DNA of 64,000 bases from Cladophialophora immunda. Lineage: Eukaryota > Ascomycota > Eurotiomycetes > Chaetothyriales > Herpotrichiellaceae. The stretch covers positions 5,360,855 to 5,424,854 of the forward strand of contig NW_015622544.1 of NCBI RefSeq assembly GCF_000835495.1, in the 5' to 3' direction. The position numbers were made by a program, and so were the translations under genes. The notes beneath the pieces were generated by a model. It searched no databases, was not told the DNA's origin, and saw only the letters and a program-made list of their open reading frames with translations. This document shows positions 44,577 to 55,973 of this stretch, one piece after another. Positions within the stretch are counted from its first letter, which is position 1. Every line of letters begins with the position of its first letter.

Positions 44577-47500
44577 CTAGAAAAGTCCGTCTATCTCGCC
44601 AGTCTCCGGGTCCACATCGACATTCAAATATCCCGGCGCGGTCGGGAGACCAGGAATGGTCTGGATATCCGCGGCCAACGCATACAGATACCCTGCGCCG
44701 ACGGCCAGCCTGACGTCCCGGATTGGGACCGTGAAACCCGTGGGCGCTCCCTTGAGGGCCGGGTCGTGGCTCAGCGAGTACTGAGTCTTTGCAATGCAGA
44801 TGGGCAGGTTCCCAAAGCCCTGTCTAGTGTACATGTCGACCTTTTTCTGGGCCAGCTCGCTAAACTCGACCTTTCCGGCCCCGTACATGTCCTTGCCAAT
44901 CTTTTCGATGCGCTCCTGAACGGTACCATCCAGGCCGTAAAGGAATTGGAAGTCCTTGGGCTTCGACGAGGCCGCAATGACGGCCTTGGCCAAGTCGACG
45001 GCACCGGAACCCCCTTCGGCCCAGTGGTTCGCGGGCACGGCTGCCTCTGCACCGGCGGCGAGGGCTTCTTCTTCAATGACTTTGAGTTCGGCCTCCGTGT
45101 CGGTGTCGAACTTGTTGATCGCCACAACTACTGGGATGCCGTAGGATTTGGCATTGGCAATGTGCTTCTTGAGATTGACACAGCCGGCGCGCAGCATTTC
45201 GGTGTTTTCCGTGCGGTATGCTTCCGGCAGCGCCGATCCTACGGGGATCTCTGGACCGCCGCCGTGGACCTTTAGTGCTCGAATGGTAGCAACGACGACA
45301 ACGACGTCGGGAACAAGACCGGAATTGCGGCACTTGATGTTGAAGAATCTTTCACCGCCCATGGTAAAATCAAAGCCTGCTTCGGTGACGACAAAGCCAG
45401 CCTTGGCTTCGTGATCTTCATCAGGTTCCGTGCCGGCAAGCTTGAGCGCCAACTTGTCGGCTAGGATAGAGCTGTTACCAATGCTGATGTTTGCAAATGG
45501 CCCAGCATGGACAAAAACCGGGGTCCCTTCCAAACTCTGCATGAGATTGGGTTTGATAGCATCCTTCATGAGAGCAGTCAGGGCTCCGCCAGCGCCAATA
45601 TCGTCGCAAGTGACAGGGTCTCCAGCCTTTGAAGACCCAATCACTATTCGACCAAGCCGCTCCCGCATGTCTCTCAGGTCGTTGCTGAGTGCAAGAATGG
45701 CCATGCACTCGCTTGCGACAGAAATGTCGAAAGCTGTCTGCCTGCTGTGGCCCTTCTCGGTGGGAGCCTGGCCGATGGTAATGCCTCTCAGGAGTCTGTC
45801 GTTGACATCAAGGACTCTTCTCCAAGTGATTGTCTCCGGATCAATGTCTAGGCGTGCGAAACGCCTGATCTCGTCCTCGGTCAGATCGTCAGGGTTCGTC
45901 TTGTCAATTCCTAGCTTCTTCAGTCTGCGAAGCATAACCGGAGCAAACTCGCGCTTGCCCTTTTTACTGGGCACCAGTCTTTTGTACAATGGCCCGTCCT
46001 TTTGTGTGGATTCGTGAAACATGCGTGTATCAATAGCTGCAGCCAGAAGGTTATTTGCTGCTGTAATCGCGTGGATGTCACCCGTCAGATGAAGGTTGAA
46101 TTCATCCATGGGGATGACTTGACTGTAGCCACCACCTGCGGCACCACCTTTGATGCCAAAAGTCGGTCCCATACTTGGTTGTCGAACATTAGCAAATGCC
46201 ACTTTTCCCAGGTGAGCGCCCAAGGCCTGCGTAAGACCCATTGTGGTAGTGGATTTGCCTTCTCCGAGTGGAGTTGGAGTAATGCCACTGACCAGAATAT
46301 ATTTTCCATCCCTACGATGCGCTAGCCTTGAAAGAATTGACAGGTCAACTTTGGCTTTGTGAGCACCATATGGTTCCAACTCATGAGGTGCAATGCCAAT
46401 GTCGGCAGCGATTTGAGTGATGTGCCTGGGATGCTGAGATCTCGAAATTTCGATATCGGACGGTACGGGCTTCGTAAGCTTGATCGGTAACGGAGTAACG
46501 TGTCTTGCCTTCAGTCTCTCAAAGTAAGCTGAAGCAGAATCGACGACGTTCTGCATGAGCATCGCAACTGTCATAGGACCAACACCACCTGGGACTGGCG
46601 TGATTTGTGAAGCAACCTGAACAGCTGACTCAAATTCAACGTCTCCAACGAGACGCTGTCCCGAGCTCTTTGTGGCATCAGGGATGTAATTTGTGCCGAC
46701 GTCGATGACCACAGCTCCTGGTTTGAGCCAGTCACCCTTGACGAATGCCGGCTGGCCAATGGCGGCAACCAGGATATCAGCTTGTTTGACAACATCTTCG
46801 ATGTATTTGGTTTTGGAATGGCAGACAATGACCGTGGCATCGGCACTCTTCAAGAGATAGCTGACCGGACTACCCACGATGTCGCTACGGCCAAGGACAA
46901 CAGCCGTCTTGCCCCGGGGATCGACACCGCTCTCTTGTAACAACACCATGACTCCCTTCGGGGTGCAGGGGACGAAGAAAGGCTTGCCGCCTCTTTTTGC
47001 GAGCTCTCCAATATTTCTAGCTCCAAACCCGTCCACATCCTTCTCGTCCACGACTGCAGAGGTGATTGTATGCTCGGAAAGGTGTTTGGGGATGGGCAAT
47101 TGAACGAGGATACCGTGGACAGAAGGATCATTGTTGAAGTCAATGATCCGTTGTAATAGTTCAGGCTCTGAAATTGAGTCTGGTAGATGAACCAGTGCAC
47201 AATCGATACCCGCTTCTTCAGCTGCCTTCAGCTTCATTCGCACGTAAGTGGTCGAATCAGGTCGATCACCGACTTGGATGATTTTCAAGCATGGTTTATA
47301 CCGCGGGTTCACACTTTGTCTCTGTCGAATCTCCGCTGCCAGTCGTTCCCTGATTTTCTGGGCAATGGCCTTCCCATCGATCTTTGTAGCCCCCATCTTC
47401 TTTGGCGCTGTACTTGAGAATGGCCGTGAGTGCAGCGACGGTGAAGGCTGGAGATGTCCGTCTCGTGTGACTCGGGCGGCGAAGGAGAAGTGCAGCTGGA

Positions 47501-47744
47501 ACCGGCCAACCGTTGCGGAGACGGTTCTAGGGCAGGAAAGAGGTTCTTTGGAGCACCGAGCACCTCTCCTGATCAGGCTGGCTCCAGATGCAGCCCTGAT
47601 CGCAGTCAGGCTTATGGGAGACGAAAGTTGAGAGGGTAAAGTCGGAAGGCGGAGAGAACTATTGGAGAAATTTGAGAGACGGAGAGTGGCACGACCTGCC
47701 AATATATGATCTGGACGCGTCGCACTAGATAATCTGCTGGCCAT
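44577..47744 (-). CDS. ADE3: C1-tetrahydrofolate synthase, trifunctional
   Basis: An intronless frame of 1,055 residues from the first in-frame ATG. The N-terminal ~115 residues are Ser/Arg-rich with few acidic residues, a mitochondrial presequence. Then comes methylene-THF dehydrogenase/cyclohydrolase (KIDGKAIAQKIRERL, VHGILVQLPIPKH, GRSDIVGSPVSYLL, PVPGGVGPMTVAMLM). The C-terminal 620 residues are formate-THF ligase with ATP site TPLGEGKSTTTMGL near residue 490. It interconverts one-carbon folates for purine, Met and formyl-Met synthesis. Met117 (MGATKIDGKAI) could start a cytosolic form, so one gene may replace yeast ADE3 and MIS1; this is inferred. It is divergent from TIF34 across 356 bp. 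Confidence 0.95.
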   Translation of the reverse strand: MASRLSSATRPDHILAGRATLRLSNFSNSSLRLPTLPSQLSSPISLTAIRAASGASLIRRGARCSKEPLSCPRTVSATVGRFQLHFSFAARVTRDGHLQPSPSLHSRPFSSTAPKKMGATKIDGKAIAQKIRERLAAEIRQRQSVNPRYKPCLKIIQVGDRPDSTTYVRMKLKAAEEAGIDCALVHLPDSISEPELLQRIIDFNNDPSVHGILVQLPIPKHLSEHTITSAVVDEKDVDGFGARNIGELAKRGGKPFFVPCTPKGVMVLLQESGVDPRGKTAVVLGRSDIVGSPVSYLLKSADATVIVCHSKTKYIEDVVKQADILVAAIGQPAFVKGDWLKPGAVVIDVGTNYIPDATKSSGQRLVGDVEFESAVQVASQITPVPGGVGPMTVAMLMQNVVDSASAYFERLKARHVTPLPIKLTKPVPSDIEISRSQHPRHITQIAADIGIAPHELEPYGAHKAKVDLSILSRLAHRRDGKYILVSGITPTPLGEGKSTTTMGLTQALGAHLGKVAFANVRQPSMGPTFGIKGGAAGGGYSQVIPMDEFNLHLTGDIHAITAANNLLAAAIDTRMFHESTQKDGPLYKRLVPSKKGKREFAPVMLRRLKKLGIDKTNPDDLTEDEIRRFARLDIDPETITWRRVLDVNDRLLRGITIGQAPTEKGHSRQTAFDISVASECMAILALSNDLRDMRERLGRIVIGSSKAGDPVTCDDIGAGGALTALMKDAIKPNLMQSLEGTPVFVHAGPFANISIGNSSILADKLALKLAGTEPDEDHEAKAGFVVTEAGFDFTMGGERFFNIKCRNSGLVPDVVVVVATIRALKVHGGGPEIPVGSALPEAYRTENTEMLRAGCVNLKKHIANAKSYGIPVVVAINKFDTDTEAELKVIEEEALAAGAEAAVPANHWAEGGSGAVDLAKAVIAASSKPKDFQFLYGLDGTVQERIEKIGKDMYGAGKVEFSELAQKKVDMYTRQGFGNLPICIAKTQYSLSHDPALKGAPTGFTVPIRDVRLAVGAGYLYALAADIQTIPGLPTAPGYLNVDVDPETGEIDGLF

Positions 47745-48100
47745 GTCAGAGCCCAAAGCTCCGTAGAAAACTCGTCTCAGGTGACCAAGGAGAGAGCTAT
47801 CCCTGGTCTTCGAGTATATCCATCATTGAGAGAGCCGGTTAAAGGTTGAGACGATGTTTTCGAGCAGCTCGTACATAGAATTTTTTGAATCGTCGTGACT
47901 CATGCAGGGAGGGAGCCATGACTCGTGGAATTCCGAGCTTGGCATGGATTTCTCCCACAGCCACCCCGTCGCCTGCCTGCCCGCGACTCTTCGACTTCCA
48001 ACGCAAAGATTCCACAAACTGATCTTCTTCTTTTGATACTTCTCGCTTGAAAATTCCCATTGTACTCGACTCATTCCTGAAACGGACATATTATCGGAAG
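47745..48100. promoter_or_regulatory. Divergent promoter region C1-THF synthase / TIF34
   Basis: A 356-bp gap separates two divergent starts. No distinct element was assigned. Confidence 0.4.
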
Positions 48101-49163
48101 ATGAGGCCTATACTCTTGCAAGGCCATGTGAGAAGTCCCAGAGAAAAATTCGCCGAAGACCGACTAACAGATATTGCAGGAGCGTTCGCTCAACCAAATC
48201 AAATACAACAAAGACGGCGACCTCCTTTTCTCGGTTGCGAAAGACAAAGTTATCTGCGCATGGTTCACTAGCAATGGCGAAAGACTAGGAACATACAACG
48301 GCCACCAGGGTGCGATCTGGACTGTCGATGTATCCCCGAATACCGAACTCCTTGCCTCCGGGGCCGCAGACAATACGATAAAGTTGTGGAATATTCGAAC
48401 TGGTGAGAACGTGAAGACTTGGGAGTTCCCGACCGCCGTCAAACGGGTTGCGTTCAGTGAAGATGGAAAACAATTGCTGGCAGTTACAGAAAAGCGAATG
48501 GGATACTTGGGGACCATAGTGGTCTACGACATCCGATACGGCGATGACTTGACAGATCAGACCGACGAGTACAGCTTGAGGATCACGTGTGAGGAAAGCA
48601 AGGCCACAGTCGCGGGATGGAGTTACCTGGACAAGTACATCATCTCCGGACATGAGGACGGGTCTGTGACCCAATGGGATGCAAAGACCGGCGAACTTCT
48701 GATGACCCAAGAAGCCCATGAGTATGACACTACCATCAATGACTTGCAGTTTTCTCCCGACCGGACCTACTTCATCACAGCTGGAAAAGATAAGACGGCC
48801 AAGATCCTTTCCTCCCGAGACCTGAGCGTTCTCAAGTCGTATACCGCCGACACACCCTTGAACACCGCTGCGATCACTCCCAAGAAGGACTTTGTCATCC
48901 TAGGAGGCGGCCAAGCCGCGATGGAAGTCACTACAACATCTGCTCGACAAGGCAAATTTGAAGCTCGCTTCTACCACAAGATCTTCGAGGATGAAATCGG
49001 TCGCGTCCGAGGTCATTTCGGCCCCCTCAACACCATCGCCGTGCATCCACAAGGCATCGCATACGCCAGCGGCGGCGAGGACGGCTACGTCAGAATGCAC
49101 GCTTTCGACAAGGCCTATTTCGATTTCATGTACGAGGTGGAAAGAGAGCAAGCACGGAAGTGA
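48101..49163 (+). CDS. TIF34: Translation initiation factor eIF3 subunit i
   Basis: Exons 48101-48127 and 48180-49163 give 336 residues. The first exon encodes only MRPILLQGH and the 52-nt intron (GTGAGA..CAG) joins [10 protein letters not shown], the standard start of eIF3i. Seven WD40 blades follow ([80 protein letters not shown]). The protein binds eIF3b and eIF3g in the eIF3 complex that loads the 40S subunit. Length is near yeast Tif34 (347 aa). Confidence 0.96.
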
Positions 49164-50469
49164 ACCAAACTGCGGTTTCTCTTTCGACATGATACCCCAC
49201 AGTAATGCAATGTATGAACTATGATGGATTGAAATAGCCAAGAGCGTTTATGAGCAACTCCATACAAAGGGTCACGGATTCTCGTCCCGGAACGTGCTTT
49301 ACTGTCCAGGCAGTCCCAGGTCAATGTCAATTGGTCTCAATCTCCAATGATTGAGCATTTGGAATTACTCCTATGAAAACCGAGGTAGCGGTGCTACTGC
49401 TCACATCGAAGAGCGAGGAGCGGACACAGATTAAGCTGGAACACGCGTCTTTATTTTCGCGGACTTCAGGGCGACACGAATCCACCACGACGGTCCAGCC
49501 TCTTGTTGCCTCGGCGAGTGTAAACAAGGATACGAATGGTTGGTCTCTGCCGGCACGCTTCAACCACAATTTCCTCTCACATGTCGATGCGAAAATGGCC
49601 CCGGCGTCAAATGCGATATACACCTCTCGTAGGTGTATCCGTATTGCTCCCCCCGCCCGGTGACTGCGGTTTCGCAGCCTCAAGATCACCTCTCTGCTGA
49701 GCTGCAGGCATAGCCCGCATTCAGGGCCTGGAAGCGTTTAAGGAGGATGGCGAAATGGTATTGTGGAGGGGGAACAAAAGACATGAGTGATCAACAACGA
49801 TCCGACATGAGGGTTAGAAATCGATGTCCACAACGCGAGTTCCGTGCTACCTGATAGACCTACATACTCAAAATTCAGTGTACGAGATGGCCTAAGTCTA
49901 GACGATCAATGTCATTCGCTGCCGATTGTTCGTAGTTAGCACCGAGTCTCAGCATCGCGTGAAAACACACACACACACTCTCTCTCTCTCTCTCTCCCTT
50001 TTTTTCAAGCCGGCAATATCTTTGGTGTTCGTACCATGACATGTGACATATTGTCGGGGGTTGGCAACGAGGCGGCGAACCCCTGACATGTGACGAGGCT
50101 GAACATTTTGTCAGACGGCATCCCACTCGAATTTTGTCCTGGGGATAGTGGGAGGGCATGAGGGATAGGGATTTAATATTTTCTTCACTCTGTGTATATG
50201 TCGCAAACCAGGCACATACTCCGCCCTGAGATGCCATCAAATGCAGGTTGAAAAGCCACATCGACTCGGGGCAAGCGAGCTATGGATTCCCTTTCTGCCG
50301 CACCAGCATCACTAGACATTAACCCTTCACTGTCCTCGACCGGCTCTGTCCGTCGCCCATCGCTGCTGAAAAGCCGTGATTGAGATCAATCCAGTAAGTC
50401 CGTTCGAGTGCTCTCTCCCCCTGGTTTGTTTTTTGGGACGCGGCAGCCTTCATTCAACTGGTCTGCGCA
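49164..50469. other. Intergenic, 1.3 kb
   Basis: This lies between TIF34 and DPH7. It contains a compound AC/TC microsatellite and no supported gene. Confidence 0.5.
49965..49996. repeat. Compound microsatellite (AC)7(TC)9
   Basis: Seven AC units run directly into nine TC units, followed by a C/T-rich tract. Confidence 0.9.
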
Positions 50470-52107
50470 ATGACTCTCCCCAAACCCTCCATCACCGAAC
50501 TCATGAACGTGGTAAAAGCCAACATCAAAAGGTACCGCGCAGAACAGGCCGCACAAGCCGCGCAAGGCGTTCCTCCTCCGCGAATCTCGGCCTCGTCTCT
50601 CGTCAAGATGGCCGCCGTCTCTGAAGATATCGAGTACACCTCGCGCACGACGGACCAAGAAGTTGATACCGTCGCCATATGTCCATCCCACCCGGACTAC
50701 ATGATCATTGGGACGTATTCGCTCCTGAAGAAGGACGAGCCATCCGACTACACCGGACAGACACGACGCGGGTCGCTACAGATCATGACCGTCATGTCGA
50801 CATTCAAACCGAGGTACGCTGGCATGCTGCCCCCCTCGTTGGACAGGGTGGATTTCCCTTGCGCCGTATTGGATATCCATTTCCACCCCTCCGACAGCAC
50901 ACTCCTCGGCGTAGCCACGAGTAATGCGACGGTGCATTTCTTCCGGTTCATTGTTCACGGCGATGTGCTTGGACGGCGCGTGATTACGAAGCTCCTCCCC
51001 CTGGGCTCTGTCGTCGTGGCGGAGAATGATGAACACGGCCTGGTCCCATTGGTTACGCAGTTTACTTGGTTTCCTGAGGCGCGCTCGCACGGGGTTGTTG
51101 GAATCAGCGACGTTACTGATGTGGGTTTCGCGGCGACCACGAGTTTCGGGGATGCGAGAGTGGTGACACTTGCCGTGCCATCGATCAAAGATCTCTATGA
51201 CGAGAGGGCGCACCAGCCCGTTCAACAGCTGGCCCCCAGCTCGAACGAGGTCGTCCACAAACATGAGCTGGAAGCCTGGACTGTTGCAGTCATCGATTTT
51301 GGCGCGACATCCGCGGATGAAAACAGGAACAGCACTTCCCGCGTGATCCTTAGTGGCGGCGATGATAGTGCCCTGATCGCCTCCACGGTCTCCCCAACCG
51401 CCATCGCCGCCTATCCTTCAGCGTCAACTTCAGCATCACTATCCTCCTGCGATGCAGCGTCCCTCGACGTCATGCCCCTGTGGAAAGACCGCCGCAGCCA
51501 TACCGCAGGAGTGGTAGCGATCCTCCCCCTCTCCCCGGTCACCGTTCGGAACGGTAATGGCGTCCAAAACAGGAAAGACATTGTTCCTCTCGTCACCGGG
51601 AGCTACGACGAGTTCATCCGCTTATTCGAGATCGATACCAAGACATACCGCGCGGGCTTTAGGACGAAACTGAGGCTCGACGGCGGAGTGTGGCGGCTGA
51701 AGGTTTTGGACCAATACTCGGTTCCATCTCAGGAAGGTCAGGGCCAAAAGTCTCAGCACCACACACTCATACTCGCGTCGCTGATGCACGCCGGCGCCGC
51801 AATCATCCGCATCACTCGTACGACTGCCGTCTCCGGCTCATCCCCAGGAGACTCATGGACGATCACGCCCGTGACCACGTTCCGAGGAAGTCACGAGAGT
51901 ATGGTCTATTGTTGCGACGCTCGGCTCGACACTGGCAGCGCCAACGGCAGCAGCCAACGCAGTCAGATACAGGAGGGCGGAGAACAAGCGCGAGGAGAGA
52001 GCCCGGCAAAGGTAGCACCGGAATACACGATTGTCAGTACCAGTTTCTATGACATGAAGATATGCACGTGGAAGTTTGCGGATGATTTCAAGATACAGCA
52101 CCAGTGA
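50470..52107 (+). CDS. DPH7: Dph7: diphthine methylesterase, WD40 protein
   Basis: An intronless frame of 545 residues. Family signature stretches occur in order: EVDTVAICPSHPD, RRGSLQIMTV, AVLDIHFHPSD, HELEAWTVAVIDFG, LSGGDDSALI, HTAGVVAILPL, LVTGSYDEFIRLFEID, LDGGVWRLKVL, HESMVYCCDARL and VSTSFYDMKICTWKF. These match Dph7/Rrt2, the demethylase that prepares methylated diphthine for the final amidation of eEF2. A low-complexity insert separates some blades, making it longer than yeast Rrt2 (387 aa). No targeting signal is seen, so it is probably cytosolic. It is convergent with RPN12. Confidence 0.9.
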   Translation: MTLPKPSITELMNVVKANIKRYRAEQAAQAAQGVPPPRISASSLVKMAAVSEDIEYTSRTTDQEVDTVAICPSHPDYMIIGTYSLLKKDEPSDYTGQTRRGSLQIMTVMSTFKPRYAGMLPPSLDRVDFPCAVLDIHFHPSDSTLLGVATSNATVHFFRFIVHGDVLGRRVITKLLPLGSVVVAENDEHGLVPLVTQFTWFPEARSHGVVGISDVTDVGFAATTSFGDARVVTLAVPSIKDLYDERAHQPVQQLAPSSNEVVHKHELEAWTVAVIDFGATSADENRNSTSRVILSGGDDSALIASTVSPTAIAAYPSASTSASLSSCDAASLDVMPLWKDRRSHTAGVVAILPLSPVTVRNGNGVQNRKDIVPLVTGSYDEFIRLFEIDTKTYRAGFRTKLRLDGGVWRLKVLDQYSVPSQEGQGQKSQHHTLILASLMHAGAAIIRITRTTAVSGSSPGDSWTITPVTTFRGSHESMVYCCDARLDTGSANGSSQRSQIQEGGEQARGESPAKVAPEYTIVSTSFYDMKICTWKFADDFKIQHQ

Positions 52108-52430
52108 TAAGGGGGCCAGTCGTGCTGAGAAGAGCCAGACTGATGGAAACCATCTTGATATGTCTCCAACCTGAATCATCGGGCAGAGCGTAGCAGGTGC
52201 TGGCGGAGGTTGTGCGAGGGAAGGAGAGAAGCTCAGGAGTAAGGTCAAGCCGCGTAAAGCAAGGTCAGAAGCCCATACACCAGAGACCTGATGTTCCTGC
52301 GGTTTTCAGTCTGTGCGCTCTTGTCCACGGTCTCAACCCATGCCACCATCCTGTGCAAGATTGCGCCCTTGAGTACGAGTACATTATGCATCCCGCTTGA
52401 TCTGCAAACCCCCAGGCTCTCAGACAGCGT
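52108..52430. other. Intergenic between convergent DPH7 and RPN12
   Basis: This 323-bp stretch holds two 3' regions. No further gene is seen. Confidence 0.5.
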
Positions 52431-53315
52431 TCAAACGATGCTTTCCAATTCTCTTGCATACTCAACCATGTGATTAATCACCTCCTTCTCATCTCCTTCC
52501 TCCGCCTTCTTCGCTGCCTCCAAGCCGGGGAAGTGTATCCTCCCTTCTTCTAGACTCCAGCCCTGCTCGCGAGCGAATTCCATTACCGCACCTTCAGACT
52601 CTAGAAAGAGGAGGTTCTTGGCTGAAGCAATAGGAAGAGACGGATAGGAGCGGGCGGCGCAAGAGGCAATTTCGACACGGATTGTATTGATGAGGATCTG
52701 GTGTCAACGTTAGCAAGTTTGGAGATAACGCAGACAGGTGGTCACCCGTACGTCTGAAAACAACCCGAACTCTTCGCCTGGCACGTCCCGCCCATTCGTC
52801 TTTCGCCAGACCTGGTCGTAGCTACCTTCCATAAGATTCCTCTCCAATTCCATGGGGTATTTGATGTACGGATCGGCCTCCACGCTCGAGGACCCATTCG
52901 CCCCTTCCGCGACGATCAGAGATTCCAGGAGGGTGTGAAAGCCAGCGTAGTCACCCTGGCTGAGTAACAGAAGCAGGTACAGTCCCGTGATTTTTGATCG
53001 CTCTCGGGAAGGTGTCTGTGATAGACCGGGAAAGTCGTAGAATGGTTGTAGCTGGGAGTAGTATCTGACGAAGGATTCGGGGTCTCTTGATCGAATAGAG
53101 AGGAGAGCGCCAGCTTCCAATATTGAACGAGCAGTCGCTAATGTCTGTGGGGGCGTTTGAGTAGAGGGTATCAAGGCATTCTGTTGTAGGAGGGCGAGCT
53201 TCGCTTTTTGTAACTGTGACTGCGCTTGAGACGGGTCATTGTGACTTAGAGATTGTTGGAGGGTATGCAGGATAGAGTCAAGGGAGGGCGACTGGGAGGA
53301 CATGGCTGTAGGCAT
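52431..53315 (-). CDS. RPN12: Rpn12: 26S proteasome regulatory subunit
   Basis: Exons 53315-52752 and 52697-52431 give 276 residues, against 274 in yeast. Helical repeats (LLQQNALIPS, ARSILEAGALLSIRSRDPESFVRYYSQLQPFY) lead to the PCI-like domain (GLYLLLLLSQGDYAGFHTLLESL, YIKYPMELERNLMEGSYDQVWR). The exon 2 part completes the winged-helix end (ILINTIRVEIASCAARSYPSLPI, FAREQGW, EVINHMVEYARELESIV). It is a lid subunit of the 19S particle. A second ATG four codons in (MSSQSPSL) is an equally possible start. Confidence 0.94.
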
Positions 53316-53841
53316 TTTTGCTCTGCTTTCAGAGGCGCGTATGGCCTGTTGTTGAGTGTCTAGAGGCTGTTCGCACTTGGGTCGAACCTGCTGCGACGAG
53401 CCAACGTGCTGGGAGAATTTGAGTAAAGAGGCAGGATGAAACTGAGGGGAGATCTGTCTTACGCAACGAAACTTTGCAATCCGAGTTTTGTACTCTGGAT
53501 GTCTTCCGCGCGATGTGCACGGTCAAGATGCTAGACAGTATGAGGGCTTGCGAGTCGCAGTCCAGCCTGTTGTCCAGATCCTGCTGATTTTAGCTGCCAC
53601 AAAGCCTAACCCGAAATGGCAAGGACCAGCCTTGTGCATTTATTCGTCCCTACCCGTACATGAGATTTCAAGAAGATCAACGCAGCGTGCGTATTTCTCT
53701 ATATATGAGGTGAGAGATATATCCGACTATGCATAAATATGTGCAGAAGATCCTCTAGAGTGCTCCAGTGTGCAATCCTGCCGCCACCAAGGTCCCTTAA
53801 ACCACTTTGTCCAGATTAGTACTCGGTACGATTTCTGGTAC
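53316..53841. other. Intergenic, 526 bp
   Basis: This lies between the RPN12 start and the MFS transporter stop. No gene or repeat is supported. Confidence 0.5.
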
Positions 53842-55367
53842 TCAGACAACAACCAACAGCTTCCGGGAGAGCTGAAGTCGTGCAAGACAAATGAACAGCC
53901 CGCCGACTACTAAAGCTGATCCAGCATACATGGAAAGAGCAAGGTAACTGGATTTAATCAACTGGCCACTGATGGGAGAACCGAAGAGGCCACTAGAGGT
54001 GAGGGACGTCAGCATCAATTCTCCTCAGCGATGCATAAAGAACCCTAACTCACGTCAGGGAGACAATTCCCATTATCATGCCAACTGCAGTGCCGTAGGA
54101 TTCTGGCGCTGCGAGTTTCGTCCCGCATGCCACTTGGAGACTCAAGATTGACTAAAACGGAATACTCTTTAGTAACACCTCGTGCTTCAACTACACAGGA
54201 CAAACTTACGCCTGAACAGAATCCATAAGCCAAGCTCCACACCACCAGACCCGCGGATGTGCGGGCGGCCGTCCAACAGTATGCAACCACTGCAGATGTC
54301 ACTGCGGCTAGTGAGCACATATTGAAATGTCCATATTTATCAGCGGCCCAACCGGCGGAGATTCTTCCAAAAAGGGAGGCGGCATTGAGGATGGAGACCA
54401 GATAGAATGCGAAACTGGTGGATGTACCAATGCTGACGGCGTATGAGGTCACAAAGAAGAAAGGGGAGAACATTCCAAGGTAGTAGAGGCCAATCCCCAA
54501 ACAAAAGGTAAGAAAGACGCGATTCTTGAGGATGGACAAGTCTGTTTTCTTCGGCTCTTTTTTCCCGGTCGATTGGACGGTTTCCCCAGCCTCGGGCTTC
54601 TCTGACAGTGGCGGAAGCACGGTGGCGCAAGTAATGACCACAAGTGGAAGCATTGTAAATGCAACGATACGGATTGTCCAGCCGAAACTGAGGTGGTCCT
54701 TGTTGAGAAGTTGATCCACCATTATGGGCCAGATAACGCCACCGAGAGACGACCCTGCGATGGTGAAGCCGGTCGCCAAACCGCGATTCTTGTGAAAGTG
54801 CCGGCTGACCATGGCAAGAACTGGGCAGACAAGGAATGCTTGCCCTATGCCCAAGAGAAGACCTTGCGCGAGGAAAAATTGGTAATATTCATGACATAAA
54901 GAAATCATGAACATGGAAAGGATGGTTATTGTGCCTCCTATAATGAGGAGAATCTAGATAAGAGATTAACCCGGCTGATCTGGAGAGGCGCAGGTCTGTT
55001 TGGACAGCACTTACCGTAGGGCCCATACGATCGACCAAGAGGCCTGCTGGCGCTGCAGTGAGGAAGAATATAAACGTGGAGAAAGAGCCAATCCAGGATA
55101 TGTCAAACTCGGACTTGTCAGCCAGTTCATGTGCTCGGTAGTAGTCTATGAAGACGCCGAATGCATTGAGGAAGCCGACTGTGCAGAAGGTTGACAAGGC
55201 GGAGCCGACGAGGGTGAGAATCGACCTTGTGCTGTGGGAGGGATGTTAACTAGTGCTAGAAGAACGCAGAAGAGTACTGACTTGAATTCCCCCTTGCTAT
55301 TCCTACTCTGTCTATTCTCTGGTTTCTCCAGGTCTGGCATCAACTCGGGTTTCGTGTCTTGTGCCAT
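53842..55367 (-). CDS. MFS transporter, monocarboxylate-porter-like
   Basis: Five exons (55367-55282, 55231-55015, 54953-54210, 54151-54054, 53992-53842) give 431 residues with twelve predicted membrane segments. Features of the fungal MCT group include [13 protein letters not shown] in the first segment, [44 protein letters not shown], the [17 protein letters not shown] motif and [14 protein letters not shown] Lys/Pro-rich loop separates the halves. Substrates of this family are uncertain (short-chain acids, riboflavin, others). It is divergent from a Zn2Cys6 gene across 606 bp. All four introns (50-61 nt) have clean sites and exact phase. Confidence 0.9.
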
Positions 55368-55973
55368 GTCGAAAGGTCGCGGAGGCGAGTTACTGCTCGA
55401 ATACCCATGTCGATGGAGAGGACGAGGGCCGGGCCTTTTATCAGTTTCTTGACTCTTGAGCGAGCCGGAAAGTCCAGGGAGCTGAATGTCCCATGCATTT
55501 TGACGATTGGCTGAAACAATAGGACGTGGTATTGAGCTTGATGATCGGGCATGAGATGGTTTGTTTTGTGCCTGCGGCTGTTGTCGACTTGGGCACACTT
55601 TGCCAAAGGGACCGATGAATGGAGTTGTAGAACTCGGAGCTTCCGAGGAGTTTCCTAGTGGAAATGTCCCACATTATCTCACCAGACTATTGGTCATTTT
55701 CAACGAAGTGGGTCAAAATTGAGACATTGGACCAATAGAAATAGGGCTTGACATTGGCTTTAGGCGTCCCTTTTCGGCAAGGCTGGCCCAGTCCTCGCTA
55801 ACGTCCCGTCGTCCATATGTGGGTGGGAGTGGCGGCTGGATTGCTCTCACACGCAATATTCATCCCCCCTGCAGGCGAGTGTGCCCTCCATGCCTCTTGG
55901 ACTCTCCGTGGCATAAGACCAAGCTATCCTTTGCGACGCTTTTACATGTCCAAGACGAGAAGGCTGAAGAACG
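55368..55973. promoter_or_regulatory. Divergent promoter region MFS transporter / Zn2Cys6 regulator
   Basis: A 606-bp gap separates two divergent starts. An open frame extends upstream of the MFS ATG, but the sequence there does not look like transporter. Confidence 0.45.
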
